From: Stercorarius parasiticus | Lineage: Eukaryota; Chordata; Aves; Charadriiformes; Stercorariidae | Direction: 5' to 3' | Assembly (NCBI GenBank): GCA_013396915.1 | Contig: VWZL01005200.1 | Location: forward strand, 44,399 to 108,398 | Length of the DNA: 64,000 nt | Shown: positions 1 to 14,913 of the stretch, one piece after another | Numbering within the stretch: position 1 is the stretch's first letter | Layout of the letters: each line of letters begins with the position of its first letter | Notes under the pieces: generated by a model | Databases searched by the model: none | The model's input: the letters and a program-made list of their open reading frames with translations, nothing else | What the model was told of the DNA's origin: nothing | Translations under genes and position numbers: made by a program

Positions 1-876
1 CTAGCACAAGTTGTTTTCAAGATCTAGAAGAAAGAACACTAGGAGATCATTTTAGTCTGACATACGCGACATTGTAAAGACTAAGCAGCTCTTTTGCTTC
101 TTGGAGGGGAGAAAAATGCAATGCAGAGGGTATAAAACTAGCTCAGACAGAACCAGAATCCAATGTCAAGCTGATCATAAAATATATTACACAAATAAAG
201 TTATTTTATAACTTTGGCTTGTTCAGGGAAAAAGTTTAGCAGCTTTTTAAAACTAAAAGGTGACTACAGCGACTACAAGGTAAACAAAGCAGGTGTCTGG
301 AGGAATTGATCCAGGTAGGAAGTACCTTGGCACTTGTGCAGTATTGATAAAGTGGCACAGGCTTGTCACGTCTGCATCAAACTATCCCTGTTTTCCATAA
401 ATGATTCACTTCTTTAAGCTTCATTACCCTTGTCTGGCTCACAGAAACATCAGCACACAGGCCAGGGGGGAGCTTGGTTCATGTTGAGCCTCTTCTGTGA
501 CAGTGCTTTAGATACCCAAACAGCGCAACAGGGGGTTTGTAACCAAACGGGATAACATGAGCACATGTGTTTCCCTGCCACCTTTAAATAGCGAATACTA
601 CTCTTCTACTTCTGATTTCAGCAGACGGTTGAAATGCCTGGAGGACCTCAGAGGGAAACGCTGCTTGAACAGGCTATGCTCAGGAAGCTGTTCCTTGCAG
701 GGTCTGTTTGTTTCCTCTGAGCCTCTGCTGATGCTCTAGAGCAGGCTGCCCAAGCAAGTCCTGCTCCGTGGTCCGTCTAATCTCAAAATATGGGTAGGTT
801 GAAAGGTGCAACCTCATCACTTCTAGATTCCCAAAGATGAACAATTTGGGAAACGACCTGATATGATCCTCCTTTA

Positions 877-1369
877 CAGAATCACAGGCTGGCAGGGGTT
901 GGAAGGGACCTCTGGAGATCGTCCCGTCCAGGCCCCTGCCAGAGCAGGGTCACCTGGAGCAGGTTGCACAGGAATGTGTCCAGGCGGGTTTGGAATGTCT
1001 CCAGAGACGGAGACTCCACCACCTCTCTGGGCAGCCTGTGCCAGGGCTCTGCCACCCTCAAAGTAAAGAAGTTCCTCCTCATGTTTAGGTGGAACTTCCT
1101 ATGCTCAAGTTTGTGCCCATTACCTTTTGTCCTGTCGCTCGGCACCACTGAAAAGAGCCTGGCCCCATCCTCCTGACACCCACCCTTTAAGTATTTATAA
1201 GCATTGATAGGATCCCCCCTCAGTCATCTTTTTTCCAGACTGAAGAGACCCCAATCCCTCAGCCTTTCTTCACAAGAGAGATGTTCCAGTCCCCTCATCA
1301 TCTTGGTAGCCCTTTGCTGTCCCCTCTCCAGCAGTTCCCTGTCCTTCTTGAACCAAGGGACCCAGAACT
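877..1369 (-). mobile_element. CR1 LINE fragment, 5'-truncated
   Basis: On the plus strand this begins with the reverse complement of a CR1 3' end (GAATCACAGGCTGGCAGG...TTGGAAGGGACC) and runs back through the 3' UTR into the end of the reverse-transcriptase ORF. Reading on the minus strand around 880-1150 gives decayed protein of the type [20 protein letters not shown], which is the C-terminal end of CR1 ORF2. The right end at about 1369 is the 5' truncation point. It is divergent, so an old copy, lying in WNT7A intron 2. Confidence 0.9.
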
Positions 1370-4300
1370 TTATTATCTTTCTTGTTTACTTTTCAGCCTA
1401 CACTTTTTACGTGCATCTGACAGCCAACTTAGACCTGTGCCTTACTTTCCCTCTGAAAATTTAGTAGTAAAAAATTCAGCATCTTAGCATTAGAAGAAGG
1501 TCAGGCTTTGATATCAACACAATACTGAGTCTCTCTTGTATTTGCTTTAAGCTGTAGGTGATGGTGACTGTAGCATCCCAAAATATTTCATAGGTGGGAA
1601 CAGCGCTTCTGGTTCAGGTGGACAAAGAATGTTAGCAAAGCAGGAGATATGGTACAAAATACAGGGTAAGAAAGAACAGAACTGGCAGCAATGCATCACC
1701 CCATGTGAGAGACAGAGCCCGCTTTGGCTCATGACCAGAATAAGCAAAACACTTCTTCCCTAGCAAAAACAGATAGTCAGTAGGCTGATGGTAACATCAA
1801 GGGTTTCACTCTTCTATATAACTGAAAGAGTGCAGAAAACCCAAATCTGCAGTCATTACCTTCTCTAGATGGCTTGAAAGATCAGACAGTAGGTGGAAGA
1901 GTAGACTAGCATGTTTTCAGCACTGAGATCAAAAATGGCCTTTTGGAGAGAGTTTAAATAAAATGTCCTCATTGGCATGAGCTCCTCAAGCTGACTCTCA
2001 ATTTTCTGATCCATTTCGTAGACACATGGGGTGGAGACCTAGGAATTAAATCTTCTTGCAGTCAATTCCGACTGAATCCATCCTTAAACTGCAACTAGAC
2101 TTAAATCTATGATTTTTTAAAAAATGTTTGGAAAAAAATTAAGTTTAATTTTAAAATGCATATAATGAACAAATCGATTGATCTTTGTGGGAGGATTGGT
2201 GCAAATGCTGGGTCAACTTAAGAGGTTTTTGTGGAGGCTTTTCCAGCCAGTGACTTGCGAGGGTGTACTTAAAACCACTTGTGATGAGTAAACTGGCGAA
2301 AGAATGAATGATGGCTGCCTGAGACCTACAGGAGTCGTGGAGAAAGCTGCGGAGTTAGCTATATGCGTACAAGAATTGTAAGCCCTCCTTTCAGCTCCTG
2401 AATTACACATTCTTCATATTTTCTCGAATAAGCGAAAGCTAAACACAGCCAGAGGTGATCTCCAAGCATTAGAAACTTCAGAGAAGGACTTGGCAGTCTT
2501 TTGGGGGTGGCTCTGGTCATTTACATCCGACAGGGCTCTCTCACCACGGCAGTGTTTCCAGGTACGACCGCTGTCATACCAGAAGTGATGCTCAAGCTCA
2601 GTGCAGATGCGCCAGGGGTGGCGGGGTGGATGCAGACCCCCCCTCTGTGCCCGACCCCAGCAGTGCCACCACCAGCACTCGGCCTGCAAGTGGGGGGTGG
2701 GCATTGACGTCTGCCCGGTTGTGCTCCCCCCATCCAGACCTGGGGCTGTCCTCAGGCTAAACAGGTGCTTCAGTGCGGCATCAACACAAAGGCTTTTTCC
2801 CCCTCATGTGTCAGACGTAAATATCTCCTTGCTCTTTCTATTTTTTTCTGGACTTAAATAAGGTATGCAATGTGGTGCAGCTCCATTTGCGTTGATGGCA
2901 GATAGCTTGGCATCCATGGCTTCCCATATTTCTGCAGCTCCCCTCCATCGATGCAAATCATCCTCCAAAGCACCGGCGTCCTGTCTTTAGACCCTTCACT
3001 GGGTAGTGTGTGACAGTCGCAAGCCGTCTTTATCTCTGAGCTCTGCACAGTCAACCACCACCACGGGGGCTCAGATGTCATAAGAGGAAGCACTAAGATT
3101 ATCACAAGTAAGTGAAAACACGAATATTACCAGCACAGGTGGCTCTCCTAACACTGAGCATACTTAAATACAACCTTGGAGCATAAATCCTCCAAATAAT
3201 GCATATCTTTGCTCTTGCGTATGTTTGTGGGACTGAGCTTGGGCTGATCAGCAAGTCACCTGCCTGTGTACCAGCTGCAAAGAGTGGTCTGCATTCCAGT
3301 TTTAATTTAGCTAACAACATCTTTTAAGTTTAATATTAAAATTTGAACAGCCTGTAGAAAGCTTCATTCACGCTGATGAGACATGGGAACTTAGTTTTAA
3401 AAAGAAGCGGAAGACCTTGATGTTGCATGGGAAGCAGGACCTAAGCCTGCAAGACCTGGCCTGGATTTACTGGCAGGAGGTCGGTAGGTGCTCAGCAGTT
3501 CACCTCTCAGCATCTACGTTTGGTTCTAAATAGCTTGGCCCGCCCTGTCAGTCCCCCTCATAAATTGCCTAAGCTGTGAAATAAAAAAGACAAATTTCTA
3601 TTTATCTCACTGGAAAACATGGGTTGTATTTTCTGCTATTTAAAGCCAAAGGGTCAGAGAGGGAGTTATCTGCACTGACATGAGCTGAAATATGATTGTG
3701 AAAATATAAAGATGGAAAATAACAGCGTACCTTTGCCAATTATGCGCCATAGCTAACATTACTCTAACAGACCTCTCTATCGAGGTCATAACTCATAGCC
3801 AGGAAAAACGAAGAGCAGAACTCATCGTCTGCCTGCTTTGGGGTGTGCTTCCTCCTTTCTTGGTAGACTATGGATGGTCTTGCAGGTTTTTTATTTTTAT
3901 CTTTCTTTAACCCAGCATGTGTGATTAATAAAAATGGTAGCTTAAAAAGAATCATTTAAGTATCTCCTCCTATTTTGCTTCCCCCTTCTGTAACAGTTCA
4001 AAGTTTTGAGGGGTTTGGTGCCTTAAAATATTGTACTGACTTGAAATGAAAATGACATTTCTCTATAAACCAGTAACGTGTTCTTTGCAAAGATTAGCAC
4101 CGGGAAATAAAATACGTAGAGCTGCTCTAAGAGGCATTTGAGACTTTGGGAGGTTTAGTGACAGCCCATTTTCACAAGCTAACGTTTGTTTCTTCAACAC
4201 ATGAAATTCTTGGAGAGGAAACACTCCAGGTATAGCGACTATTTTTGAAAATAACCTTCTTTAAACTTACAAAGTTACTGCTCAAGGCATGTGTGTTACA

Positions 4301-7300
4301 AAAATCACAGCCGCTATTATGGAGTCCAAACAAGAGTTTCCCCTTTTCGGCCGGCTCGGATCCCCCCACCCCGGTGCCTTGCTTGAGAAAACCCCCTGTA
4401 CTGACCCCACGCTAGCAGATAGCTCTTCTACCTTTCTAACAAAATGTAATCTTTTTGTTCCTCTGAAACATGTACTCACAAGACACATCTGAAGGCAGGT
4501 ATGAAAACCTTCTGATGGGAATTCCAACTGCAGTGACCTTGGGGCAATGTTTTATCTTACAGTGACAATCCCTGCTGAGAAAGATTGACTTTTTGGCATA
4601 CAGCAGCATGCTGGGGTTTGGATGTTCAGGCCATATTTCAGCCTGGCCTCTCTTTTGCCTGCAAATAACTGTTCTCTTGCAAGATACTGACATTAAAACT
4701 GGTTGTAAGGGCTGGAAACTTAGCACAGAAATGCAAATGCTGACCCTGCTTGAGTAGATAGCAAGACTCCTGTTAATTACAACAATATTTCTTTTCTGTA
4801 CGTCTCAGGAGGTTTGTAACACCACTGGTTCAGAAACCAGAGTATTTATCAATCTTTGTTCTAAATATTGACCGCACTGAAGAGTGCAGCAGCACTTAGA
4901 ACCTAGTTTTCCACAGACTTGTGCAGGTGATCTTCCACGCAATATAAAATCTGCCCGTGGTTGTTTACTTGGTCTGTTATTTTATAATTCAAAGAATCAC
5001 ACTTTAAAACCCGACACAAGAGACTAGGCCAGTATTTAAAATCAAAAAGCTCTAGAAAATGATTGATTCTTTCTTGCACACACCTGTACCTGGATGTTTT
5101 CAAACATGTTTGTCTTTAATGCAGTGACAAAATGAAGTTTTCCTCCATTATTTTTCTCTTAACTCTACCAGACCAGATAGGAGAAGGAGCTAGATCGTGT
5201 TCTCTTTGGCATACTAGCAAAAGAAAAAGTTTCGGATAGCTACTGAACAAGCTAGTTAGAGTTTGGCTTGTAGAACAGGTATCGTTTGTTTCAATAGGCA
5301 AGGGTGGGAATGTCCCCTCTTCCTTTATGCTCTAAGCCATAGAAGAAAAGTTTAATATATGGAAAATAAATCCCTGCTAAATTCAGTCCAGTGAGCAGTG
5401 TAGAGCTAACAGTGTACTGTATAAATGAGATATAAAGCAGCCTCTCCTGCTTTAATGTGTACAGCTGGGCACATCTGTAATGATCCCTGAGTCAAAGGCA
5501 TTGTGCACAACACACACGGGTGCTGACTGGGCCGGCCACGCTCACAAGTTTTAAGACCAGTTTGTCCATGTAGATTCTTGTTTTGATTTCAGCTTTCTTT
5601 ATTCACCTGAGGAATGTCGGATGGCTGAAGGTATCAAGGTGATTATACTGAAAAGTTTTTCAGCGTGAAAGAAACCAAGGAACTGGTGGATTTTAGTAAG
5701 ACTAGGATGAAAACTTGGTTGAAACTGGTTTTGCTGTAATGCTCTTCAGGGACCCCACATGTCTTCATAGCCCCCAGCTGATTCCCTCCATCCTCTCCCA
5801 TGCAGGGTCCATGACAGCTCCGCACGGCTATACTGCCTTTCTTTCCATACATCTGCTCTGAAATGAGTTTCCACTTTGCTGCGTCACTTTGTAGAGATTC
5901 AGTCAAACAGTTTGTATTACCTTTACTTGGGAAGTCTCATTTTTAATAGTGTCAGTGCCGCTTGGTTATGACAAAAAAACATAATTTTGTATTATTTTTG
6001 CCTTATGATGCTGATACGGTGCTGTCCTCTAGATACCATTAAAAGTATGCATACCCTAAGGCAGTTATTTGAGATAGTTACTCCTTGGCTTGGGCTTATC
6101 CCGAACAGCACAGTTTCTGTTGACTACTCGTTCACAAGGCGGCTCGCTGTAAAATGGGCTACTTGGGCACCTGACGGAAAGCCTTCGCCGTAGCACCTGC
6201 CCTTGCTGTGATCCATCAGAGCTCCAACCTGATTTTCAGATTCTATCAAAGGCATCTCCGGTTGCTCAGATGTTTAGGCTTGAAGCGCTTTTCACCTGAA
6301 GAGAGATGGGCAGGAGATTTTTGGCCTATCCTGCTTTAAAACCTTGTTTTTTACTGTGGCCATCTTCAGGAACAGAACTGCTGACCGCTGTAACAAATAT
6401 GTTTGTTTTTAAAAGTGTCCATAATTGCAGCATTGCATCATCTCCATGGTTATTTAAAAAATTCTCTTTGTGATTTTACATTATTAATAAGGTGTCTACA
6501 GAATTGTCTAGAAAAAAAATCCTTGCTTTGATCTCGATTGTGACTTTGTCATTTCCTGTCATAATTGGACCAAGCCCTCAGCTGGAGTAAACTCTTCATG
6601 GTATTGGCACTTTTGTCGCCAGCTGTCACGATAAGATACCCACAGTGTGTCAGCAGGGAAGAATCTCTCTTTTGAAGGACAAAATAGCTAAAATGACACA
6701 AGAAACAGCGAATATATGCTGCGTGCTGGTTGGAAGCACAAGCTGGAAACTCAAGTCTGTGATCACAAATACGCCATATGAAGCACGGATGAATTTAAAT
6801 GGTTGCTAACTAAAACTCTACAATTAAATTAGCACTGGAAGACAGATTAGATGTGAATTTGTTAAAAGGTAGATACACACATGCTACAGATTAGAACAGG
6901 AAATTTTAGTTTGATGCTTCTACAGATTTCAAAGCGTGCCTCCAAGGCTGGTATCCCTGGTGCCATTTTAAAAATAGGAAAAGAGAAGCCCAGCAGAGGA
7001 ACGTGCCAGGGTACCCTCTGCCACACAGCGGCAGAGCCACCAGGAGCCTCCTGAGTCACCCTGAAGCATCAACAAGAGAATTTAAACAATGAATTAATGA
7101 CTTAATTAATTTAAATTATAAATAACACTCACAAAACAGATTACTCGGTAAAGGTGAAAGAAAGAAAACAAGGTTTTGAAGAGATTTAGCTTGGTGTGCC
7201 ACCAAAATCATGGGCTGGGAAGTAGTTCTCAAGAATCCGTGGTATCCAAGGGAACTTATTTGTATGGACTAACACAGGCAAATCCTATTAGCACAAGAGT

Positions 7301-7790
7301 TACTTAAGCACATCCTCCCAAATTGATATTAGATGTTGCTCGCTGCATGCATCCAGCAGTGCAGTGGCCAGGCGAGCCACATTACTGTCACTGTGAAGTC
7401 ATACTCTAATCATAGCGCAAGCAGAGCCCTGTCCCTCCCGAGGCAGAGCCGAGCCCTCTCGGAGAGAAAGCGGAAGGAGCGCACACGTGGCCCACTGAAT
7501 CCATTGCCAGTAGCAAGACAAAGGTACCCCGCGAACTTCCGAGGTAATAACTCTACGGATGCAATTGGCCGAGAAATATAATCAGTCTTTGAATGCTATA
7601 AAAGGTACTAATGTATCAGTTGCTGTTTGAGTAGTATTTTGTAACGCACACCATGTCAAAGGGCTGAGAATCCAGAGCTGTTGCTGGTAATTCAAAAAGC
7701 TACAAGGGTACAGAATCTTTGCCCTAATGTTAACCTGGGTTGTTCTTGTGCACAGTAACATTAAAGTATGTCTTATAGGGTATACAGTCC

Positions 7791-8158
7791 TTCATAGAAT
7801 CACAGAATTGTCCAGGTTGGAAGGGACTTTTCAGATAATCGAGTCCAACCATCAGCCTAACTCTGACAAAACCATCACTAAACCATATCTCTAAGCCCTG
7901 TGTCCACCTGGCTTTTAAATCCCTCCAGGGATGGTGCCTCAGCCACTTCACTGGGCAGCCTGTTCCAATGGTTAGTAACACTTTCAGTGTAAAAATTTTT
8001 CCTAATATCCATTCTAAGCCTCCCCTGGCACAACTTGAGGCTGTTTCCTCTTGTCCCATCGCCTGTTCCTTAGAAGAAGAGACCGATCACCCCTGGCTGC
8101 CCCCTCCTTTCAGGGAGCTGTAGAGAGCGAGAAGGTCTCCCCTCAGCCTCCTTTTCTC
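7791..8158 (-). mobile_element. CR1 LINE fragment, 5'-truncated
   Basis: The left end is the CR1 3' terminus in reverse (TTCATAGAATCACAGAATTG, then GGTTGGAAGGGAC). It is followed by the antisense of the 3' UTR and the ORF2 C-terminus (a CTGGGCAGCCTGTTCCA block at 7946-7966 and CTTGTCCCATCGCC at 8050-8070). Similarity fades near 8158. It is a non-functional copy of about 370 bp in WNT7A intron 2, in the same orientation as the gene. Confidence 0.9.
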
Positions 8159-10424
8159 TGTGTCTCTCTTGCTTTCCTGTTCAGGGTAAGGCAGACAGGC
8201 CTCATCTCCTGTTTGTGAGCACTAAATTTGACTTATGGCTTTATGGCACATAGGTTTTACCCTTTTTAACCAGAGCAAAGTATTAGCCTTTATTTCTCTG
8301 GATGGTCAGCTAGAGCACACCCCAGCACAGAGATCTTAGGGAAAGAGAAAGGTAGGGAACAGATGCTTTTTCCTTATAGCTGTAGAAAGATGAGCTGTGT
8401 CAGATATTTAAGGTTTCTAGACATGCCGATAGGCAAGATGCAGAAGAACAAGGAGACAACCTGAGCAGGAGTGATTACGTTATAATATTTTACGGTGTTT
8501 GAGGGCCTGAGTATTTTTACCCTTGAGACACCATGCATGTCTTGTGTGCCAGGAAAATTCACCATTGCAGATTTCAAACCTGTGTGATTTTTAATCAAAG
8601 TTTATTTTCAAATGTAAACCTGTTTAAATTTGAAGGTTTTGGTTATTCTTTAAATGAGTTGTATAATTTGGATGCCATTCAACACTTGATTGTGCTCTGA
8701 AACCAGCGATGAATTTGCCCTATCTATCTTAGCCTCGTAATGGACAGATAGAACGTATTAAGAGTTATCACCTCAAAGACGGATCAAAGTCTACTTCCTT
8801 TAATATTGACTTTCTTTAAAAGGACCTAAATATAACCCGCTGGCTAAATAATTCAATTTTGGGAGGGGGGGGAAGGAACTGAGTGCATGTTTGTACAACA
8901 GACCACAATAACTCCGCAGTTTTATGATTTGTTGGAGAAGAAGAAATCCTTCTCACATTTTCTGTTTAAGGAAATGTTACTCTCAGACTAAATGAGCCCA
9001 AACCTGTCAGTCATCCAAATGGACTCTTCACTGACATAAGTGGCAAACACTTCCATGGATCACTGACAGGAACAGCTCAGCTCAAGGAACAGAAACAATG
9101 AGCTAATCTGAATAAATGGTCCATTTTCAGATGTTTCACAATGTCGTGCAGGGTGGTTTTTACATTCCCTACTTGACTCACTGTGTTTGAGTATCAAAGG
9201 TGTTGAAAGATCGGTAACTCAAACAGGGCTTTCAAATTTAGTCGTCCTGTTCTCTTTCTGCTCTTCCCTTAAATATCTCTAAGTATTGGAAAATACACAT
9301 TTCGGAGTGCACACACACGATACAATATAGATTCAGTGAATGCCAGGCGTTCTCAGGGGTTCCAGAGCAGAGTGGCAATGCTGTAGCTCTGTGTTACGTG
9401 AGAATGCAAGGAATGAGGTAGTAGGGCCATATCCTGCTATTTGTCCATATGTAACTAAATGGTGCCTGGAGCCAGTCCAGTCCAGAGGGTTTCCCAACAA
9501 GCCAGAAACCAGGCAGAGCTCTTCTACCTTCTGTCCTCACTGACTTCTTCCGTTCTCCTGAAACATCCATGTTTTCTATCCCACTAAGTGTCATTTGACT
9601 GCTTTTCTGCATCCACATTTCAGATGGGGAGGAGGCAGAGACACCTCAGGGCTAGAAACCACAGATCCCAACTTCAACTTCTGGATGCAGAATGCTGCAC
9701 TGTGAGCGTTTAGCTTTCAATGATGGCTCTAAAAATGTCTACACCTGTATTTGGAAAAGCCTTTTCCTCCCTCTTTTTATTTTAAGTGCTGTGGAATCCA
9801 ACAAGTAGTAAGCTCCACTGCTACGTGTTTTGCGGTACAGGTGTATGAGAATTTTGATCTCGGCTCTATTTCCTGAGGTGTTTGTGTTTGTCCTTATTAA
9901 TGCTTGTTTTAGTTAAGAATTTCAATATATTTTGTACAGTTGCAATAACTGAAAAATTGGAAACTGGAAATTGGATCTTCTGCCTGTGGATTGGAAGAAT
10001 TTTTGTAAATGCCCTGACATCTTGAACCAGAACACACCCATTCTTTCTGCTGGGAGAGAGGGCACTCAATATAGTTGCCATAGAATAACTATTTCAGGTG
10101 GTGGAAATCTCTTACAATGAGACTGATTGCTGGACCTTGGTCCCAATAGGTAGAAATATCAGGCCAGTATCACTGGTGAGGCATCTGCACCCCAAGAATG
10201 TAATTCTAACCCCACTCAGTATTTGAGCTCTGACCACTACCTTTAACCAGAACCAAACACCTTCTTCGCATCCTTAAGTGCCTGAACAAGGCTGCTGCCC
10301 TATGTGCACAAATGGAAAACCTTTCAGAAAGGGTTTCTGAGAGCAGGACAGTGAAATACTGTGGTGGAAGCTAAGGCATGTGGAATTGCTTTTCTGAAGC
10401 ACAGCAAGGGCAGGTACCCTGCTA

Positions 10425-13640
<3,216 letters not shown>

Positions 13641-13689
13641 AGGCAGGAGCCAGCGGGCCAGAGCGCACAGCGTGAAAGGCAGGCAGAGT

Positions 13690-13974
13690 ATGTTCATGGA
13701 ATCATAGAATGGTTTGGGTTGGAAGGGACCTTGAAGATCATCTAGTTCCACCCCCTGCCCTGGGCAGGGACACCTCCCACCAGACCAGGTTGCTCCAAGC
13801 CCCGTCCAACCTGGCCTTGAACACCTCCAGGGATGGGGCAGCCACAGCTTCTCTGGGCAACCTGGGCCAGGGGCTCATCACCCTCACAGCAAAGAATTTC
13901 TTCCTCAGATCTCATCTAAATCTCCCCTCTTTCAGTTTGAAGCTATTACCCCTCATCCTATCAAATGTTCATGG
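13690..13974 (-). mobile_element. CR1 LINE fragment with 10-bp flanking direct repeat
   Basis: The CR1 body is 13700-13964: AATCATAGAATGGTTTGGG at the left is its 3' end in reverse, and the 5' truncation is at the right after CCTCATCCTATCAA. The 10-mer ATGTTCATGG occurs immediately to the left (13690-13699) and immediately to the right (13965-13974), so it is a perfect target-site duplication. It is a close relative of the copy at 51520-51849. It marks the right edge of the WNT7A CpG island. Confidence 0.92.
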
Positions 13975-14300
13975 GAAGTAAATTCAAGGCTTTAGGTGGG
14001 AGGGAAATCCCCCAGAAAAGGAAAGTGCCATTAAGAGATACACAGAAAGGCATTATTCCAATTTGCACTTGTCTGTCATCTTAGACCAGCGAGGAACATA
14101 CTGTGTTGATGCTAACAGTGAGCCCAGCCCCGGGCATCGTGCTAGGACAGGCGCCCTGCGCTGTGCCCCAGCACCACTGCCTTCTGTGTGCGGGGGGAAG
14201 TCATGGCACCAGGTGTGTGACAGCCAGAGGGGTTTGGAGAACTGGAGTACCCTGCATGCAACACACGCTCCTACAGCAAACGCATACTGAGATGCAACAA

Positions 14301-14562
14301 GTGATAAGACAAAAGGAAATGGCCTCAAGTTGCACCAGGGGAGGTTTAGGATGGATATTAGAAAAAATCTTGTCACCAAAAGGGTTACCAAACATTGGAA
14401 GAGGCTGCCCAGGGCAGTGGTGGAGTTGCCATCCCTGGAGGTATTTAAAAGCCGGGTAGATGTGGTGCTGAGGGGCATGGGTTAGTGGTGGCTTTGGCAG
14501 TGTTGGGTTGACGGTTGGACTTGATGATCTGAAAGGTCCCTTCCAAGCTAGATGGTTCTGTG
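14301..14562 (+). mobile_element. CR1 LINE fragment, 3' end
   Basis: This is the sense-strand CR1 ORF2 C-terminus and 3' UTR: a block around 14309-14335 reading GGAAATGGCCTCAAGTTGCA, then GGAAGAGGCTGCCCAGGGCA at 14397, TCCCTGGAGGTATTTAAAAG at 14432, and the 3' end TTGATGATCTGAAAGGTCCC. It lies 330 bp from the previous copy, in the opposite orientation. Its frames are broken. Confidence 0.92.
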
Positions 14563-14760
14563 GTGCTATGTTCACCTAGCTCTTGTGAGGTATGTCAGCC
14601 AGTAGTTTTGGCAAGGTGGGATGGTCCTGCGTGAAGCAGCATTAAGTATAGCATAAGTTTTATCAGTTCTGTAGGGAAACATGGATGTGCTCAGTGCACT
14701 GTCCCCTTTGCACATCAAGCAGAAGTCTCCCAGGTGTCAGAACGTGCCCTGTCGTTGCAG

Positions 14761-14913
14761 AAAGTCACCAAAGTATGCCTTTTGCCCGTGCAGGTTTGTG
14801 AATGGAGGGTTTTATTCTTTGCTCCTTATGTAGCTCAGTACAATGATGTCCTGATCCACCACTTGGGCTCCGAAGGGCGAGGGCAGTTCAAAACCACCAC
14901 CAAAATACTGCAG
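14761..14913 (+). other. Possible unrecognised internal exon
   Basis: A stretch of 153 bases (51 codons) sits between a good acceptor (CCCTGTCGTTGCAG ending at 14760) and a good donor (CTGCAG then GTGAGC at 14914). It is open in one frame throughout and multiple-of-three in length. The translation includes WRVLFFAPYVAQYNDVL and IHHLGSEGRGQFKTTTKILQ; I recognise no family. It is on the strand opposite WNT7A and just upstream of it, so it could be an exon of a divergent or antisense transcript, or chance. No partner exon was identified. Confidence 0.2.
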
